Assembly: GCA_030425785.1 (NCBI GenBank)
Contig: JAUHYJ010000104.1
Location: forward strand, 1-9,362
Direction: 5' to 3'
Length of the DNA: 9,362 nucleotides
Origin: Acidimicrobiia bacterium
GTDB taxonomy: Bacteria; Actinomycetota; Acidimicrobiia; Acidimicrobiales; Ilumatobacteraceae
Below the pieces are notes generated by a model, which saw nothing but the letters and a program-made list of their open reading frames with translations, was not told where the DNA came from and searched no databases. Made by a program: the position numbers and the translations under genes. Positions within the stretch are counted from its first letter, which is position 1. Every line of letters starts with the position of its first letter. Below, in pieces: positions 1 to 6,210 of this stretch.

Positions 1-1
1 C

Positions 2-1414
2 CCCGACGGGCGTCCGGCGGTCGCCTCCTACCGCGAGTTCACCCAGCACTACCCGCGGCCGGGCTGGGTCGAGCACGACGCGACCGAGATCTGGCAGGCG
101 GTGCGGACGACCCTCGACGACGTGATCGCCGAGGTCGGCCGCGACCGCGTCGCAGCGATCGGCATCACCAATCAGCGCGAGACCGTCGTCGCCTGGAACC
201 GCAGCACCGGCGAGCCGTACGGCACCGCGATCGTCTGGCAGGACCGCCGCACCGCGAGCCGCTGCGAGGAGCTCACCGACCACCTCGACCTCGTCCGCCG
301 CACGACCGGACTCGTGCTCGATCCCTACTTCTCCGGCACGAAGTTCGAGTGGCTGCTGCGCGAGCGGGACATCCCGGTCGACGACGATCTCGCCCTCGGC
401 ACGATCGACACCTGGTTGATCTGGAACCTCACGGGGGGCGAGGTCCACGTCACCGACGTCACCAATGCGAGCCGCACCATGCTCTACGACATCGGCGCGC
501 GCGCATGGAGCGCGGAGCTGTGCGAGCTGCTGCACGTCCCGCTCGACGCGCTCCCGGAGGTCAAACCGTCGAGCGGCCGGTTCGGGGTCACGAGCGACGC
601 GTGCGGGGCGCCGGCGGGCATCCCCGTCAGCGGGGTCGCCGGCGACCAGCAGGCGGCCCTGTTCGGGCAGGCCTGCTTCGAACCCGGCATGGCCAAGAAC
701 ACCTACGGCACGGGCAGCTTCGTGTTGCTGAACGTCGGGCCGGACTGCCCACCGCCAACGGAGGGCATGCTCACCACGATCGCATGGGAGCTCTCGGACG
801 GCACCGTCGCCTACGCGCTCGAGGGCGCGATCTTCGTGACCGGGGCAGCGATCCAGTGGCTGCGCGACGGCATCAACATCATCGACGACGCCGCCGAGAC
901 CGGCCCGCTCGCGGAGAGCGTGCCCGACTCCGGTGGCGTCTACGTCGTGCCGGCGTTCACCGGCTTGGGGTCGCCCTGGTGGGATCCGTACGCACGGGGC
1001 ACCATCCTCGGCATCACCCGCGGAACGACCCGCGCCCATCTCGTCCGAGCGGTCGTCGAATCGATGACGTACCAGACCCGCGACGTCGTCGACGCCATGG
1101 TCGCCGCGAGCGGCACCCCGATCACCGACCTGCGGGTCGACGGCGGAGCGTCGGTGATGGACTTCATGCTCCAGATGCAGGCCGACCAACTCGGGGTCAC
1201 GGTTCGACGTCCGGTCGACCAGGAGACGACGGCGCTGGGCGCGGCGTTCCTCGCCGGCCTGGCCGAGGGGGTGTGGCCCGACCTCGACGCGATCCAGGAC
1301 GCCTGGCGTCTCGACGCGACCTTCGAACCCGAGCCCGATCGCACCCTCACCGACCTCGCACACGGGCAGTGGCTGCGCGCGGTCGAACGATCGCGCGGGT
1401 GGGCGACGGACTGA
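2..1414 (+). CDS. glpK: Glycerol kinase, 5' end outside the window
   Basis: FGGY-family sugar kinase that phosphorylates glycerol with ATP to sn-glycerol 3-phosphate in the cytoplasm, feeding lipid synthesis and glycolysis. The reading frame is open from base 2 and already shows family sequence there (REFTQHYPRPGWVEHD), so about 30 N-terminal residues are missing and 470 are visible; intact GlpK is about 500. The GTG at 101 lies inside the conserved domain and is not the real start. Recognisable elements are GITNQRETV with the glycerol-contacting Arg-Glu pair, VWQDRRT, the YFSGTKF segment, GDQQAALFGQ with the catalytic Asp, NTYGTGSF, GLGSPWWDPYARG and the nucleotide-site RVDGGAS. Domain order and length are normal to the C-terminus. 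The gene converges on the ACT-protein gene, 15 bases away, across a hairpin. Its promoter and any regulator lie outside the window. Other FGGY kinases are less likely given the GlpK-specific motifs. Confidence 0.96.
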   Translation, partial: PDGRPAVASYREFTQHYPRPGWVEHDATEIWQAVRTTLDDVIAEVGRDRVAAIGITNQRETVVAWNRSTGEPYGTAIVWQDRRTASRCEELTDHLDLVRRTTGLVLDPYFSGTKFEWLLRERDIPVDDDLALGTIDTWLIWNLTGGEVHVTDVTNASRTMLYDIGARAWSAELCELLHVPLDALPEVKPSSGRFGVTSDACGAPAGIPVSGVAGDQQAALFGQACFEPGMAKNTYGTGSFVLLNVGPDCPPPTEGMLTTIAWELSDGTVAYALEGAIFVTGAAIQWLRDGINIIDDAAETGPLAESVPDSGGVYVVPAFTGLGSPWWDPYARGTILGITRGTTRAHLVRAVVESMTYQTRDVVDAMVAASGTPITDLRVDGGASVMDFMLQMQADQLGVTVRRPVDQETTALGAAFLAGLAEGVWPDLDAIQDAWRLDATFEPEPDRTLTDLAHGQWLRAVERSRGWATD

Positions 1415-1433
1415 CGGCGGCTTCGCCCGTCAG
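1411..1433. terminator. Bidirectional hairpin between convergent genes
   Basis: The 23 bases form an inverted repeat with arms CTGACGG and CCGTCAG, which can be extended inward by two pairs past one bulged C. The arms contain the TGA stop codons of both flanking genes, glpK on + and the ACT protein on minus. No U-tract follows on either strand, as is common for intrinsic terminators of high-GC actinobacteria. That it terminates transcription is an inference from position and structure. Confidence 0.5.
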
Positions 1434-2044
1434 GCCAGCAGCGGGTCGACCACGCGCGCGAACAGGTCGAGGCGGATGCGTTCGCGCTCGTGGATCGGCC
1501 GGTCGGGGCGCCCCGCGGCGAGCCATGCGCCCGCGTGCGGCAGATCGGCCCAGAACAGATCGCCCGACGCGGCGTGCGGGTCGGCGAGATGACTGCGCCC
1601 CGCGATCAGCGACGACACGAAGTCGGCGTTCGGCACGTCGCCCCACGCCGCGAGCACGTCGCTGCCACCGACGACCATCGCCCACTCCGACTCGGTGAGT
1701 CGGGCGACGCTCTCGACGACGACGCGGAGTCGTTCGGATGCGTCCGCCTCGGCGACCTCGGCCGCCATCGACAGTGCGAGCAACCCCGCGTCGCTGTGGC
1801 CGCCCTCGATCGGTCGCACGTGCTCGACCGACACCCCGTCGATCGCGTGCACCTCGTTCACCATGAGATCGACCAGCGTGTCGTCGGAGAGCGCGACGAC
1901 CAGTTCGTCGATGACGCGTCCTCCGCCGACCTCGAGGATCTCGATCGCGAGGACGTCGCCCTTCACCGACCCGATGCGGCTCGCCACCTGTCCGAGCGCG
2001 CCCGGTCGATCGGGGAGCCAGACACGGACGACGACGGTGTGCAC
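1430..2044 (-). CDS. ACT-domain protein with C-terminal GAF-like domain
   Basis: Predicted cytoplasmic sensor of 204 residues; function unknown. Residues about 3-78 read as an ACT domain: VVVRVWLPDRPGALGQVASRIG has the usual first strand, the D-R-P-G-A-L turn where ACT domains bind amino acids, and helix 1. It is followed by strand-rich sequence ending near VSVEHVRPI. Residues about 86-204 look like a short GAF-type sensor: a helix, then WAMVVGGSDVLAAWG, and a closing AGRPDRPIHERERIRLDLFARVV typical of the last strand and helix of GAF domains. No catalytic or DNA-binding motif is visible. The GTG start at 2044 lacks a Shine-Dalgarno sequence; a TAGGTT hexamer ends 7 bases upstream, which suits a leaderless message. 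It lies 76 bases downstream of an aminotransferase gene on the same strand, so an amino-acid-responsive regulatory role is plausible. The ACT call is strong, the GAF call is moderate. Confidence 0.8.
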   Translation of the reverse strand: MHTVVVRVWLPDRPGALGQVASRIGSVKGDVLAIEILEVGGGRVIDELVVALSDDTLVDLMVNEVHAIDGVSVEHVRPIEGGHSDAGLLALSMAAEVAEADASERLRVVVESVARLTESEWAMVVGGSDVLAAWGDVPNADFVSSLIAGRSHLADPHAASGDLFWADLPHAGAWLAAGRPDRPIHERERIRLDLFARVVDPLLA

Positions 2045-2051
2045 GACGGGA

Positions 2052-2057
2052 AACCTA
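2052..2057 (-). promoter_or_regulatory. Putative -10 element of a leaderless promoter (ACT gene)
   Basis: On the minus strand TAGGTT fits the actinobacterial TANNNT -10 consensus and ends 7 bases before the GTG start at 2044. This would place transcription start at or next to the first codon. No clear -35 element and no Shine-Dalgarno sequence is seen. The match is short, so the support comes mainly from the same spacing at other starts in this window. Confidence 0.4.
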
Positions 2058-2077
2058 GGGGTGGTGTGTGACGGCGG

Positions 2078-2095
2078 GGTAACGAGCGGGTAACG
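2078..2095. repeat. Direct repeat GGGTAACG, 10-base period
   Basis: GGGTAACG occurs at 2078-2085 and again at 2088-2095, one helical turn apart, in the 76-base gap between the aminotransferase stop and the ACT-protein start. Two equally facing half-sites at this spacing could be an operator for the ACT gene, but the repeat is short and no matching regulator is visible. Confidence 0.3.
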
Positions 2096-2120
2096 GCCCT
2101 GCGGTGAGGCGACGCGATCG

Positions 2121-3326
2121 TCAGCCGAGCTTGGTGAGACCGCGACGGAGGTTCCGGATCGCCTGGTGGATGCGCTTCTCGTTCTCGATCAACGCGAAGC
2201 GTGCATAGCCCTCGCCACCGGGGCCGAACCCGACGCCCGGCGAGAGCGCCACGTCGCACTCGTTCACGAGCATCGAGCAGAACTCGACCGAGCTCATCTC
2301 GGCGTACGGCTCCGGGATCGGCGCCCAGACGAACATCGTGCCGCCCGGCTTCGGGACGTCCCAGCCGATCCGGCCGAGCCCGTCGATGAGCGCGTCGCAG
2401 CGGCTCTCGTAGGTCGCGCAGACCTCCTTCGGGAAGTCGGCCGCCTCGTTGATCGTCACGGTCGACGCGATCTGGACCGGCTGGAACATGCCGTAGTCGA
2501 GATAGCTCTTGAGCTTGACGAGGGCCTGCACGACCTCGGGGTTGCCCAGCATGAACGCGCTGCGCCAGCCGGCCATCGAGAAGCTCTTGGTCATCGAGTA
2601 CTGCTCGACCGCGACCTCCTTCGCGCCCTCGGCCTGGAGGATCGACGGCGGCTGCACGCCGTTGAACCCGACGTCGGCGTAGGCGAAGTCGTGGACCACG
2701 ATCATCTCGCGCTCGCGACAGAAGTCGACGACGCGCTGCATGAAGTCGAGGTCGACGCACGCCCCGGTGGGGTTGTGCGGGAACGAGATGACCAGCACGC
2801 GGGGCTTCGGCCAGCCGACGTCGTAGGCGGTGTGCAGATCGTCGAAGAAGTTCTCGGTGAAGTTCTCGCGGGCGTCGGGATGGCTGAGGCCCTTCATCGG
2901 CACCTGGCGCAGATCGGCACCGGCGAACAGCGGCCCGTACATGTGGATCGGGTAGCTGGGCGTGGGCACGATGGCGGCGTCGCCGCGATCGAGCAGCACC
3001 CACATGAGGTGGCTGAAGCCCTCCTTCGAACCGATCGTGTTCGTGATCTCGAGCTCGGGATCGAGATCGACGTCCCACGTCTTCTTGTAGTACCCCGCCA
3101 TCGCCTCGCGCAGCTTCGGCAGGCCTCGGCTGAGCGAGTAGCGGTGGTTGCGTGGATTCTGGGCTGCCTCGGTCAGCTTGCGGACCGCGATGTCGGGTGA
3201 CGGGATGTCGGGGTTGCCGAAGCCGAGATCGATGACGTCTGCGCCTGCTCGACGTGCTTCGACCTTCAGGTTGTTGATGATCGTGAAGACGTACGGCGGC
3301 AGATTCTCGATCCGACGGAATTCCAT
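2121..3326 (-). CDS. alaC: PLP-dependent aminotransferase, AlaC-like alanine transaminase
   Basis: Class I/II (fold-type I) aminotransferase of 401 residues, predicted to interconvert pyruvate + glutamate and alanine + 2-oxoglutarate in the cytoplasm. It resembles E. coli AlaC along its whole length: RIENLPPYVFTIINNLK at the N-terminus, IDLGFGNPDIPSP, HRYSLSRGLPKLREA, TIGSKEGFSHLM and PTPSYPIHMYG. Active-site features are N185 in PHNPTG, D213 and Y216 in VHDFAYAD, the PLP-lysine K247 in SMTKSFSMAGWR, and R376 in YARFALIENEKR. The ATG at 3326 gives a family-like N-terminus; TAGCGT ends 7 bases upstream and there is no Shine-Dalgarno sequence, so it may be leaderless. The gene starts 54 bases after the secreted-protein gene and is followed by the ACT protein, a possible amino-acid sensor. 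LL-diaminopimelate aminotransferase and other branches of this family are close, so substrate specificity is the uncertain part. Confidence 0.88.
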   Translation of the reverse strand: MEFRRIENLPPYVFTIINNLKVEARRAGADVIDLGFGNPDIPSPDIAVRKLTEAAQNPRNHRYSLSRGLPKLREAMAGYYKKTWDVDLDPELEITNTIGSKEGFSHLMWVLLDRGDAAIVPTPSYPIHMYGPLFAGADLRQVPMKGLSHPDARENFTENFFDDLHTAYDVGWPKPRVLVISFPHNPTGACVDLDFMQRVVDFCREREMIVVHDFAYADVGFNGVQPPSILQAEGAKEVAVEQYSMTKSFSMAGWRSAFMLGNPEVVQALVKLKSYLDYGMFQPVQIASTVTINEAADFPKEVCATYESRCDALIDGLGRIGWDVPKPGGTMFVWAPIPEPYAEMSSVEFCSMLVNECDVALSPGVGFGPGGEGYARFALIENEKRIHQAIRNLRRGLTKLG

Positions 3327-3333
3327 GCCGTCG

Positions 3334-3339
3334 ACGCTA
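3334..3339 (-). promoter_or_regulatory. Putative -10 element of a leaderless promoter (alaC)
   Basis: TAGCGT on the minus strand matches TANNNT and ends 7 bases before the ATG at 3326. The intervening bases (CGACGGC) show no Shine-Dalgarno sequence. This gives the aminotransferase its own promoter candidate in the 54-base gap behind the secreted-protein gene. Confidence 0.4.
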
Positions 3340-3380
3340 CCGGTTCGACGGGTCGCCGTCCGGGAGGGGTATCGAGCCGA

Positions 3381-4640
3381 TCAACCGTTGATGAACTGCG
3401 CCGTCTCCCACGTGCGGTTCTCGTAGTGCCAGCGAACGCTGTCGCCGCTCTGGTTGAGGTAGGCGTCGTTGTTGTAGTACCAGCGGCCGGAGAACCACAC
3501 CCCGACGCACCCCCAGGCGTCACCCGCCGAGTACGTGCCGTTGCGCTGCGACGTCTGGTTCAACCAGCCGTACTCGCCCTCGAAGCACCCACGCCACGAG
3601 GCGTACGTGTAGTCGAGGTTGTACGCCGAGGAGTTGCGGGCGTTGACCGACGAGTACTGGAACGCCTCCTGGTGGTACGGCTGGCGCACCTGGCCGAGAC
3701 CGAACGACTCACCGCCGTCGCCGACCGTCGACATGTACCAGTACGACTCCTTGATGACCTGGGCGCGGACGATGTCCTCGTCGATGCCCCACTTGCAGGC
3801 CGCCCACTGGATGATCTCGTCGGTCGTCCCGGAGAACGCTCCGTCGACCCGATTGAAGCCGGACCACACCGTGCTGGTGTTGGCGTTCGAGCGCGTCCCG
3901 GCGTTGGCGTTCTCGGCCGCGTTCTCGGGGCGGATCTCCGCCGCCGGACGGACCCGCTCGGCGCACTCGGCACCCGACGGGAGCGCAGCGCCGACGGGGA
4001 GCGTCTCGAACCGATCGGTCGAGCCGCCACCGCCACCGCTTCCTCCACCACCGGTGCCGCCACCACCGCCGCCACCGCCGGATCCTCCGCCGCCGGTACC
4101 GCCGCCACCACCGCCGGTACCGCCGCCACCGGTGCCACCGCCACCGGATCCACCGGTGCCGCGGGTGTCGAGCAGCCGGAACGGCGTCACCGACTCGAAA
4201 TCACTCCCCGACGGGAACCACCCCGTCACATCGGCCACCACATCAGCAGCCGCATACGAGAACACACACACCTTGCCGTCCCGCACCGGCACCATCGTCG
4301 AGTTCGCCACCGTCTCACCAGCGACATAGTTCAACGTCGACGCCTCCGGCACCGGCTTGCCACACTCGAACACCGTCGCATGCCCAGCACCCGACGGATT
4401 CACCACCGTGAAATTGATCGACGCCGCCGACGCATCACCGACACCACCACGACCCGACACCGGCACCTCCACGACACCACGTGCACTCACGGAAGCGGCA
4501 GCGGGCCCGGTCACGGTCGTGGCGACCACACCGCTCACGGCCATCGCGAGCGCCAGTCCGGCGGCGAGGCGGCGGCCGCGCCCGGGTCGTCGTTGCGACA
4601 CGGTCGGCTCGCGCCGTGCGTCGATCGTCGAATCGTTCAT
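3381..4640 (-). CDS. Secreted surface-domain / polyglycine / lytic transglycosylase-like protein
   Basis: Exported protein of 419 residues, probably acting on peptidoglycan. Order of parts: an Arg-rich n-region and signal peptide (residues 1 to about 49, hydrophobic core LAAGLALAMAVSGVVA, likely cleavage after GPAAA); a beta-rich surface domain at about 57-160 with C93 and C125, LNYVAGET, DVTGWFP and FRLLDTR; a Gly/Ser/Thr linker at 161-207; and a lysozyme-like C-terminal domain at about 255-380. In the last part, IIQWAACKWGIDEDIVRAQVIKES supplies the expected catalytic Glu (E298), and ESFGLGQV matches the S-x-G-L-x-Q motif of soluble lytic transglycosylases. C282, C352 and C378 may form disulfides. 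A longer frame is open to an ATG at 4724, but the ATG at 4640 is preferred because GAGGAAGG lies 5 bases upstream and the signal peptide then follows directly. Codon use in the surface domain differs sharply from the rest. The exact substrate and the role of the last 40 Tyr/Trp-rich residues are unknown. Confidence 0.85.
   Translation of the reverse strand: MNDSTIDARREPTVSQRRPGRGRRLAAGLALAMAVSGVVATTVTGPAAASVSARGVVEVPVSGRGGVGDASAASINFTVVNPSGAGHATVFECGKPVPEASTLNYVAGETVANSTMVPVRDGKVCVFSYAAADVVADVTGWFPSGSDFESVTPFRLLDTRGTGGSGGGGTGGGGTGGGGGGTGGGGSGGGGGGGGTGGGGSGGGGGSTDRFETLPVGAALPSGAECAERVRPAAEIRPENAAENANAGTRSNANTSTVWSGFNRVDGAFSGTTDEIIQWAACKWGIDEDIVRAQVIKESYWYMSTVGDGGESFGLGQVRQPYHQEAFQYSSVNARNSSAYNLDYTYASWRGCFEGEYGWLNQTSQRNGTYSAGDAWGCVGVWFSGRWYYNNDAYLNQSGDSVRWHYENRTWETAQFING
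4020..4160 (-). repeat. GGN-repeat DNA encoding the polyglycine linker
   Basis: This 141-base stretch encodes 47 residues that are nearly all Gly, with scattered Thr and Ser. It is built of GGN-type repeats, including an exact 20-base copy at 4090-4109 and 4111-4130 (period 21 bases, 7 codons) with a GGTACC core. Such DNA is prone to slippage, so linker length may vary between strains. The complementary strand reads as proline runs, which is a shadow. Confidence 0.85.
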
Positions 4641-4645
4641 GTCGA

Positions 4646-4653
4646 CCTTCCTC
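4646..4653 (-). promoter_or_regulatory. Strong Shine-Dalgarno site deciding the secreted-gene start
   Basis: On the minus strand GAGGAAGG is followed by 5 bases and the ATG at 4640. It is the clearest ribosome binding site in the window and selects this ATG over the upstream in-frame ATG codons. It contrasts with neighbouring starts that appear leaderless. Confidence 0.75.
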
Positions 4654-4722
4654 ACCGCCCGCTCGGTAATTGATGTTCGTTCGGTTGCATCGGTGCTCGA
4701 CTGCATCCGCTCAGTCGGCTTC

Positions 4723-4743
4723 ACGAAACCGTAGTGGTTTCGT
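4723..4743. repeat. Perfect inverted repeat, 8-base arms, 5-base spacer
   Basis: ACGAAACC-GTAGT-GGTTTCGT lies in the 164-base gap between the ROK kinase stop and the secreted-gene start, about 80 bases upstream of the latter's ATG. It could be an operator for the secreted gene or a second hairpin of a terminator region. No U-tract follows on the minus strand. The remainder of the 4641-4804 gap shows only the Shine-Dalgarno site and the hairpin at 4767-4791; I see no convincing -10/-35 pair. Confidence 0.45.
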
Positions 4744-4766
4744 CATCGAATCGACATCATAACGGC

Positions 4767-4791
4767 GGGTTCACCCGGTGGGGTGACACCC
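4767..4791 (-). terminator. GC-rich hairpin after the ROK kinase gene
   Basis: The bases form a 10-pair stem (GGGT + TCACCC pairing with GGGTGA + ACCC) with one bulged base and a four-base loop, beginning 13 bases beyond the stop codon at 4805-4807. There is no long U-tract, only a mildly AT-rich GTTATGAT after it on the minus strand. Position at the end of the six-gene run makes a transcription terminator the simplest reading. Confidence 0.55.
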
Positions 4792-4804
4792 CCAGCGTGG
4801 TTGG

Positions 4805-5761
4805 TCAGGAGACCTCGTGGGCGGCCCAGAGCAGGGCCGCGCCGACCGCACCGGCGTGCTCGTTCCAGTGGGCGAACTCGATGCGCGGCATGGGCCGCAG
4901 CTCGGGCTGGTAGATGAGTTCTTCGTACCAGTGCTTGATCGGGTCGAGGTACAGATCGGCGCCGGCTGCCAGGCCACCGCCCAGGACGAACATCTCGGGG
5001 TCGAGCGCGTTCGAGAGCGACACCAGACCCACGGCGACCCACCGACCGAAGTCGTCGATGACCCGCAACGAGTCGTCGTCGCCTTCGCGGGCCGCCTGCT
5101 GCACCATCTCGCCGCGCACCGCCTCGGGGTCACCACCGGCGAGATCGAGCACCCTGCTGACCCGGCGGCCGATGGCGGCCTCTCGGGCGAGTCGGGCCAG
5201 GCCCGAGCCGGACGCATACCGTTCCCAGCAGCCGCGACGGCCACACGGACACGGCGGCCCGTCGGGGTCGACGACCATGTGCCCGTACTCGCCGGCGAAT
5301 CCGTTGCGGCCGCGCTGGAGCTGCCCCGACATCACGAGCCCGCCGCCGATGCCGGTGCCCAGGGTGACGAGCACCATGTTGTCGACACCCCGGGCGGCGC
5401 CGAACATCCACTCGGACACCGCCGCACAGGTCGCGTCGTTGTCGACGTGCACGACCCGCCCGACCCGCTCACCGAGCAGACCCGCGACGTCGAAGTCGGC
5501 GACGCCGTCGAGGTTCGGGGCCGCGCGCAGGACGCCGTCGCGCGTGACGAGACCGGGGACGCCGACGCCCAGTTCGTCGTACGGGCCGAGCTCGTCGGCG
5601 AGCTGGGCGAGGGTGTCGATCAGGAGTGGCAGCGATCCCGCGCCGCGCGGCGTGGGGCGCCGCGACTGCGCGACGATCTCACCGCTGCCGTTGAGGGCGA
5701 CGCCGAGGCACTTGGTGCCGCCGACGTCGATGCCGACCGAGATGCCCGTCGGCGTCACCAC
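4805..5761 (-). CDS. glk: ROK-family glucokinase
   Basis: Cytoplasmic sugar kinase of 318 residues, predicted to phosphorylate glucose to glucose 6-phosphate with ATP. The N-terminal phosphate-binding loop is GISVGIDVGGTKCLGVAL (residues 6-23). The catalytic Asp is D109 in VHVDNDAT, the second nucleotide loop is LGTGIGGGLV (134-143), and the substrate Glu and zinc His are E158 and H161 in GEYGHM. The zinc motif CPCGRRGCWE supplies C171, C173 and C178. The closing glycine-rich FVLGGGLAAG is also present. The length is normal for the family. The GTG at 5761 follows the SRPBCC stop by 5 bases; another GTG at 5758 and a CTG overlapping the stop (CTGA, 5770) are alternatives, and no upstream ATG fits the family. 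It is the last gene of the minus-strand run and is followed by a hairpin. Sugar specificity within ROK proteins is hard to judge from sequence; glucose is favoured by the CPCGRRGCWERYASG block. Confidence 0.9.
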   Translation of the reverse strand: MVTPTGISVGIDVGGTKCLGVALNGSGEIVAQSRRPTPRGAGSLPLLIDTLAQLADELGPYDELGVGVPGLVTRDGVLRAAPNLDGVADFDVAGLLGERVGRVVHVDNDATCAAVSEWMFGAARGVDNMVLVTLGTGIGGGLVMSGQLQRGRNGFAGEYGHMVVDPDGPPCPCGRRGCWERYASGSGLARLAREAAIGRRVSRVLDLAGGDPEAVRGEMVQQAAREGDDDSLRVIDDFGRWVAVGLVSLSNALDPEMFVLGGGLAAGADLYLDPIKHWYEELIYQPELRPMPRIEFAHWNEHAGAVGAALLWAAHEVS

Positions 5762-5766
5762 GACGC

Positions 5767-6210
5767 TCAGGCCTCGGCGTAGGCCTTGAGTTCCTTGATC
5801 GCGTTGAGGATGCGGCGCTCGGCACGGCGCTTGACGAACCCGGGCAGCGGGACCACCAACTCGATCTGGAGGTCGTACTGGACGTGGGTGCCGCCGTCGG
5901 GCGTCGGCTGAAAGCGGAACGCGCCGTCGATCGACCGCTGGATGTCGCCCTTGACCATGCTCCACGCGAGCGTGGACGGGGCGTCGCTGTAGTCGTACGC
6001 GAGGGTGTAGTGCGTGCTGCGCCCGAGCGCGGAGGTGCGGAACTCGACCTGGCTGGGCCGACCGTCCTCGTCACGGCTCGTGATCACGACGTCTTTCACG
6101 TCGTGCGTCCACTCCGGATACTTCTCGAGATCGGTGGCGATCGCCCACACCTTGTCGGGCGGCGCCGCGATGGTGATCTCCTCGGTGGCGGTCTCAGCCA
6201 TGGTCTGCAT
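5767..6210 (-). CDS. SRPBCC-fold (polyketide cyclase/START-like) protein
   Basis: Small cytoplasmic protein of 147 residues with the SRPBCC ligand-binding fold. It opens with ITIAAPPDKVWAIATDLEKYPEWTHDVKDV, the hallmark first strand and helices of this family. Alternating strands follow (VEFRTSALGRSTHYTLAYDY, LAWSMVKGDIQRSIDGAFRFQPTPDGGTHVQYDLQIEL), and it ends with the long C-terminal helix VKRRAERRILNAIKELKAYAEA. The hydrophobic cavity suggests binding of a lipid or other apolar ligand; no enzymatic activity can be assigned. The ATG at 6210 overlaps the upstream membrane-protein gene by 17 bases and has GGGG at a usable distance; the ATG at 6201, overlapping by 8, gives a more usual N-terminus (MAETATEEI) and is nearly as likely. 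Mycobacteria carry a similar protein (Rv2185c) close to pimB, so a link to envelope lipid metabolism is a reasonable guess. Confidence 0.85.
   Translation of the reverse strand: MQTMAETATEEITIAAPPDKVWAIATDLEKYPEWTHDVKDVVITSRDEDGRPSQVEFRTSALGRSTHYTLAYDYSDAPSTLAWSMVKGDIQRSIDGAFRFQPTPDGGTHVQYDLQIELVVPLPGFVKRRAERRILNAIKELKAYAEA

Noticed and set aside
349..1698. 449-residue open frame on + strand overlapping glpK in another frame
   Set aside because: Arg/Pro/Gly-rich sequence with no motif, fully explained as a shadow of high-GC coding sequence; glpK in the other frame has clear family motifs.
2166..3200. 344-residue open frame on + strand antisense to the aminotransferase
   Set aside because: No recognisable domain, biased composition (Arg, Val, Asp, Leu), and the opposite strand encodes an enzyme with all catalytic residues.
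3619..4329. Proline-rich 236-residue frame on + strand with long PPPP runs
   Set aside because: It is the complement of the Gly-linker repeat of the secreted protein; the minus-strand protein has a signal peptide, a strong ribosome site and recognisable domains.
4641..4724. 28-residue N-terminal extension of the secreted protein from the ATG at 4724
   Set aside because: The extension is polar and would bury the signal peptide 28 residues further in; the ATG at 4640 has a strong Shine-Dalgarno site 5 bases away.
4783..4794. 12-base identity GTGACACCCCCA with the opposite strand at 9171-9182, both in intergenic DNA
   Set aside because: One copy is part of the hairpin after the ROK gene and the other is in a divergent promoter; a C-rich 12-mer match is not unlikely in a window this size and GC content.
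5762..5965. 68-residue N-terminal extension of the ROK kinase from an ATG at 5965
   Set aside because: It lies entirely inside the SRPBCC gene in another frame and is Arg/Pro-rich shadow sequence; the family N-terminus begins at the GTG near 5761.
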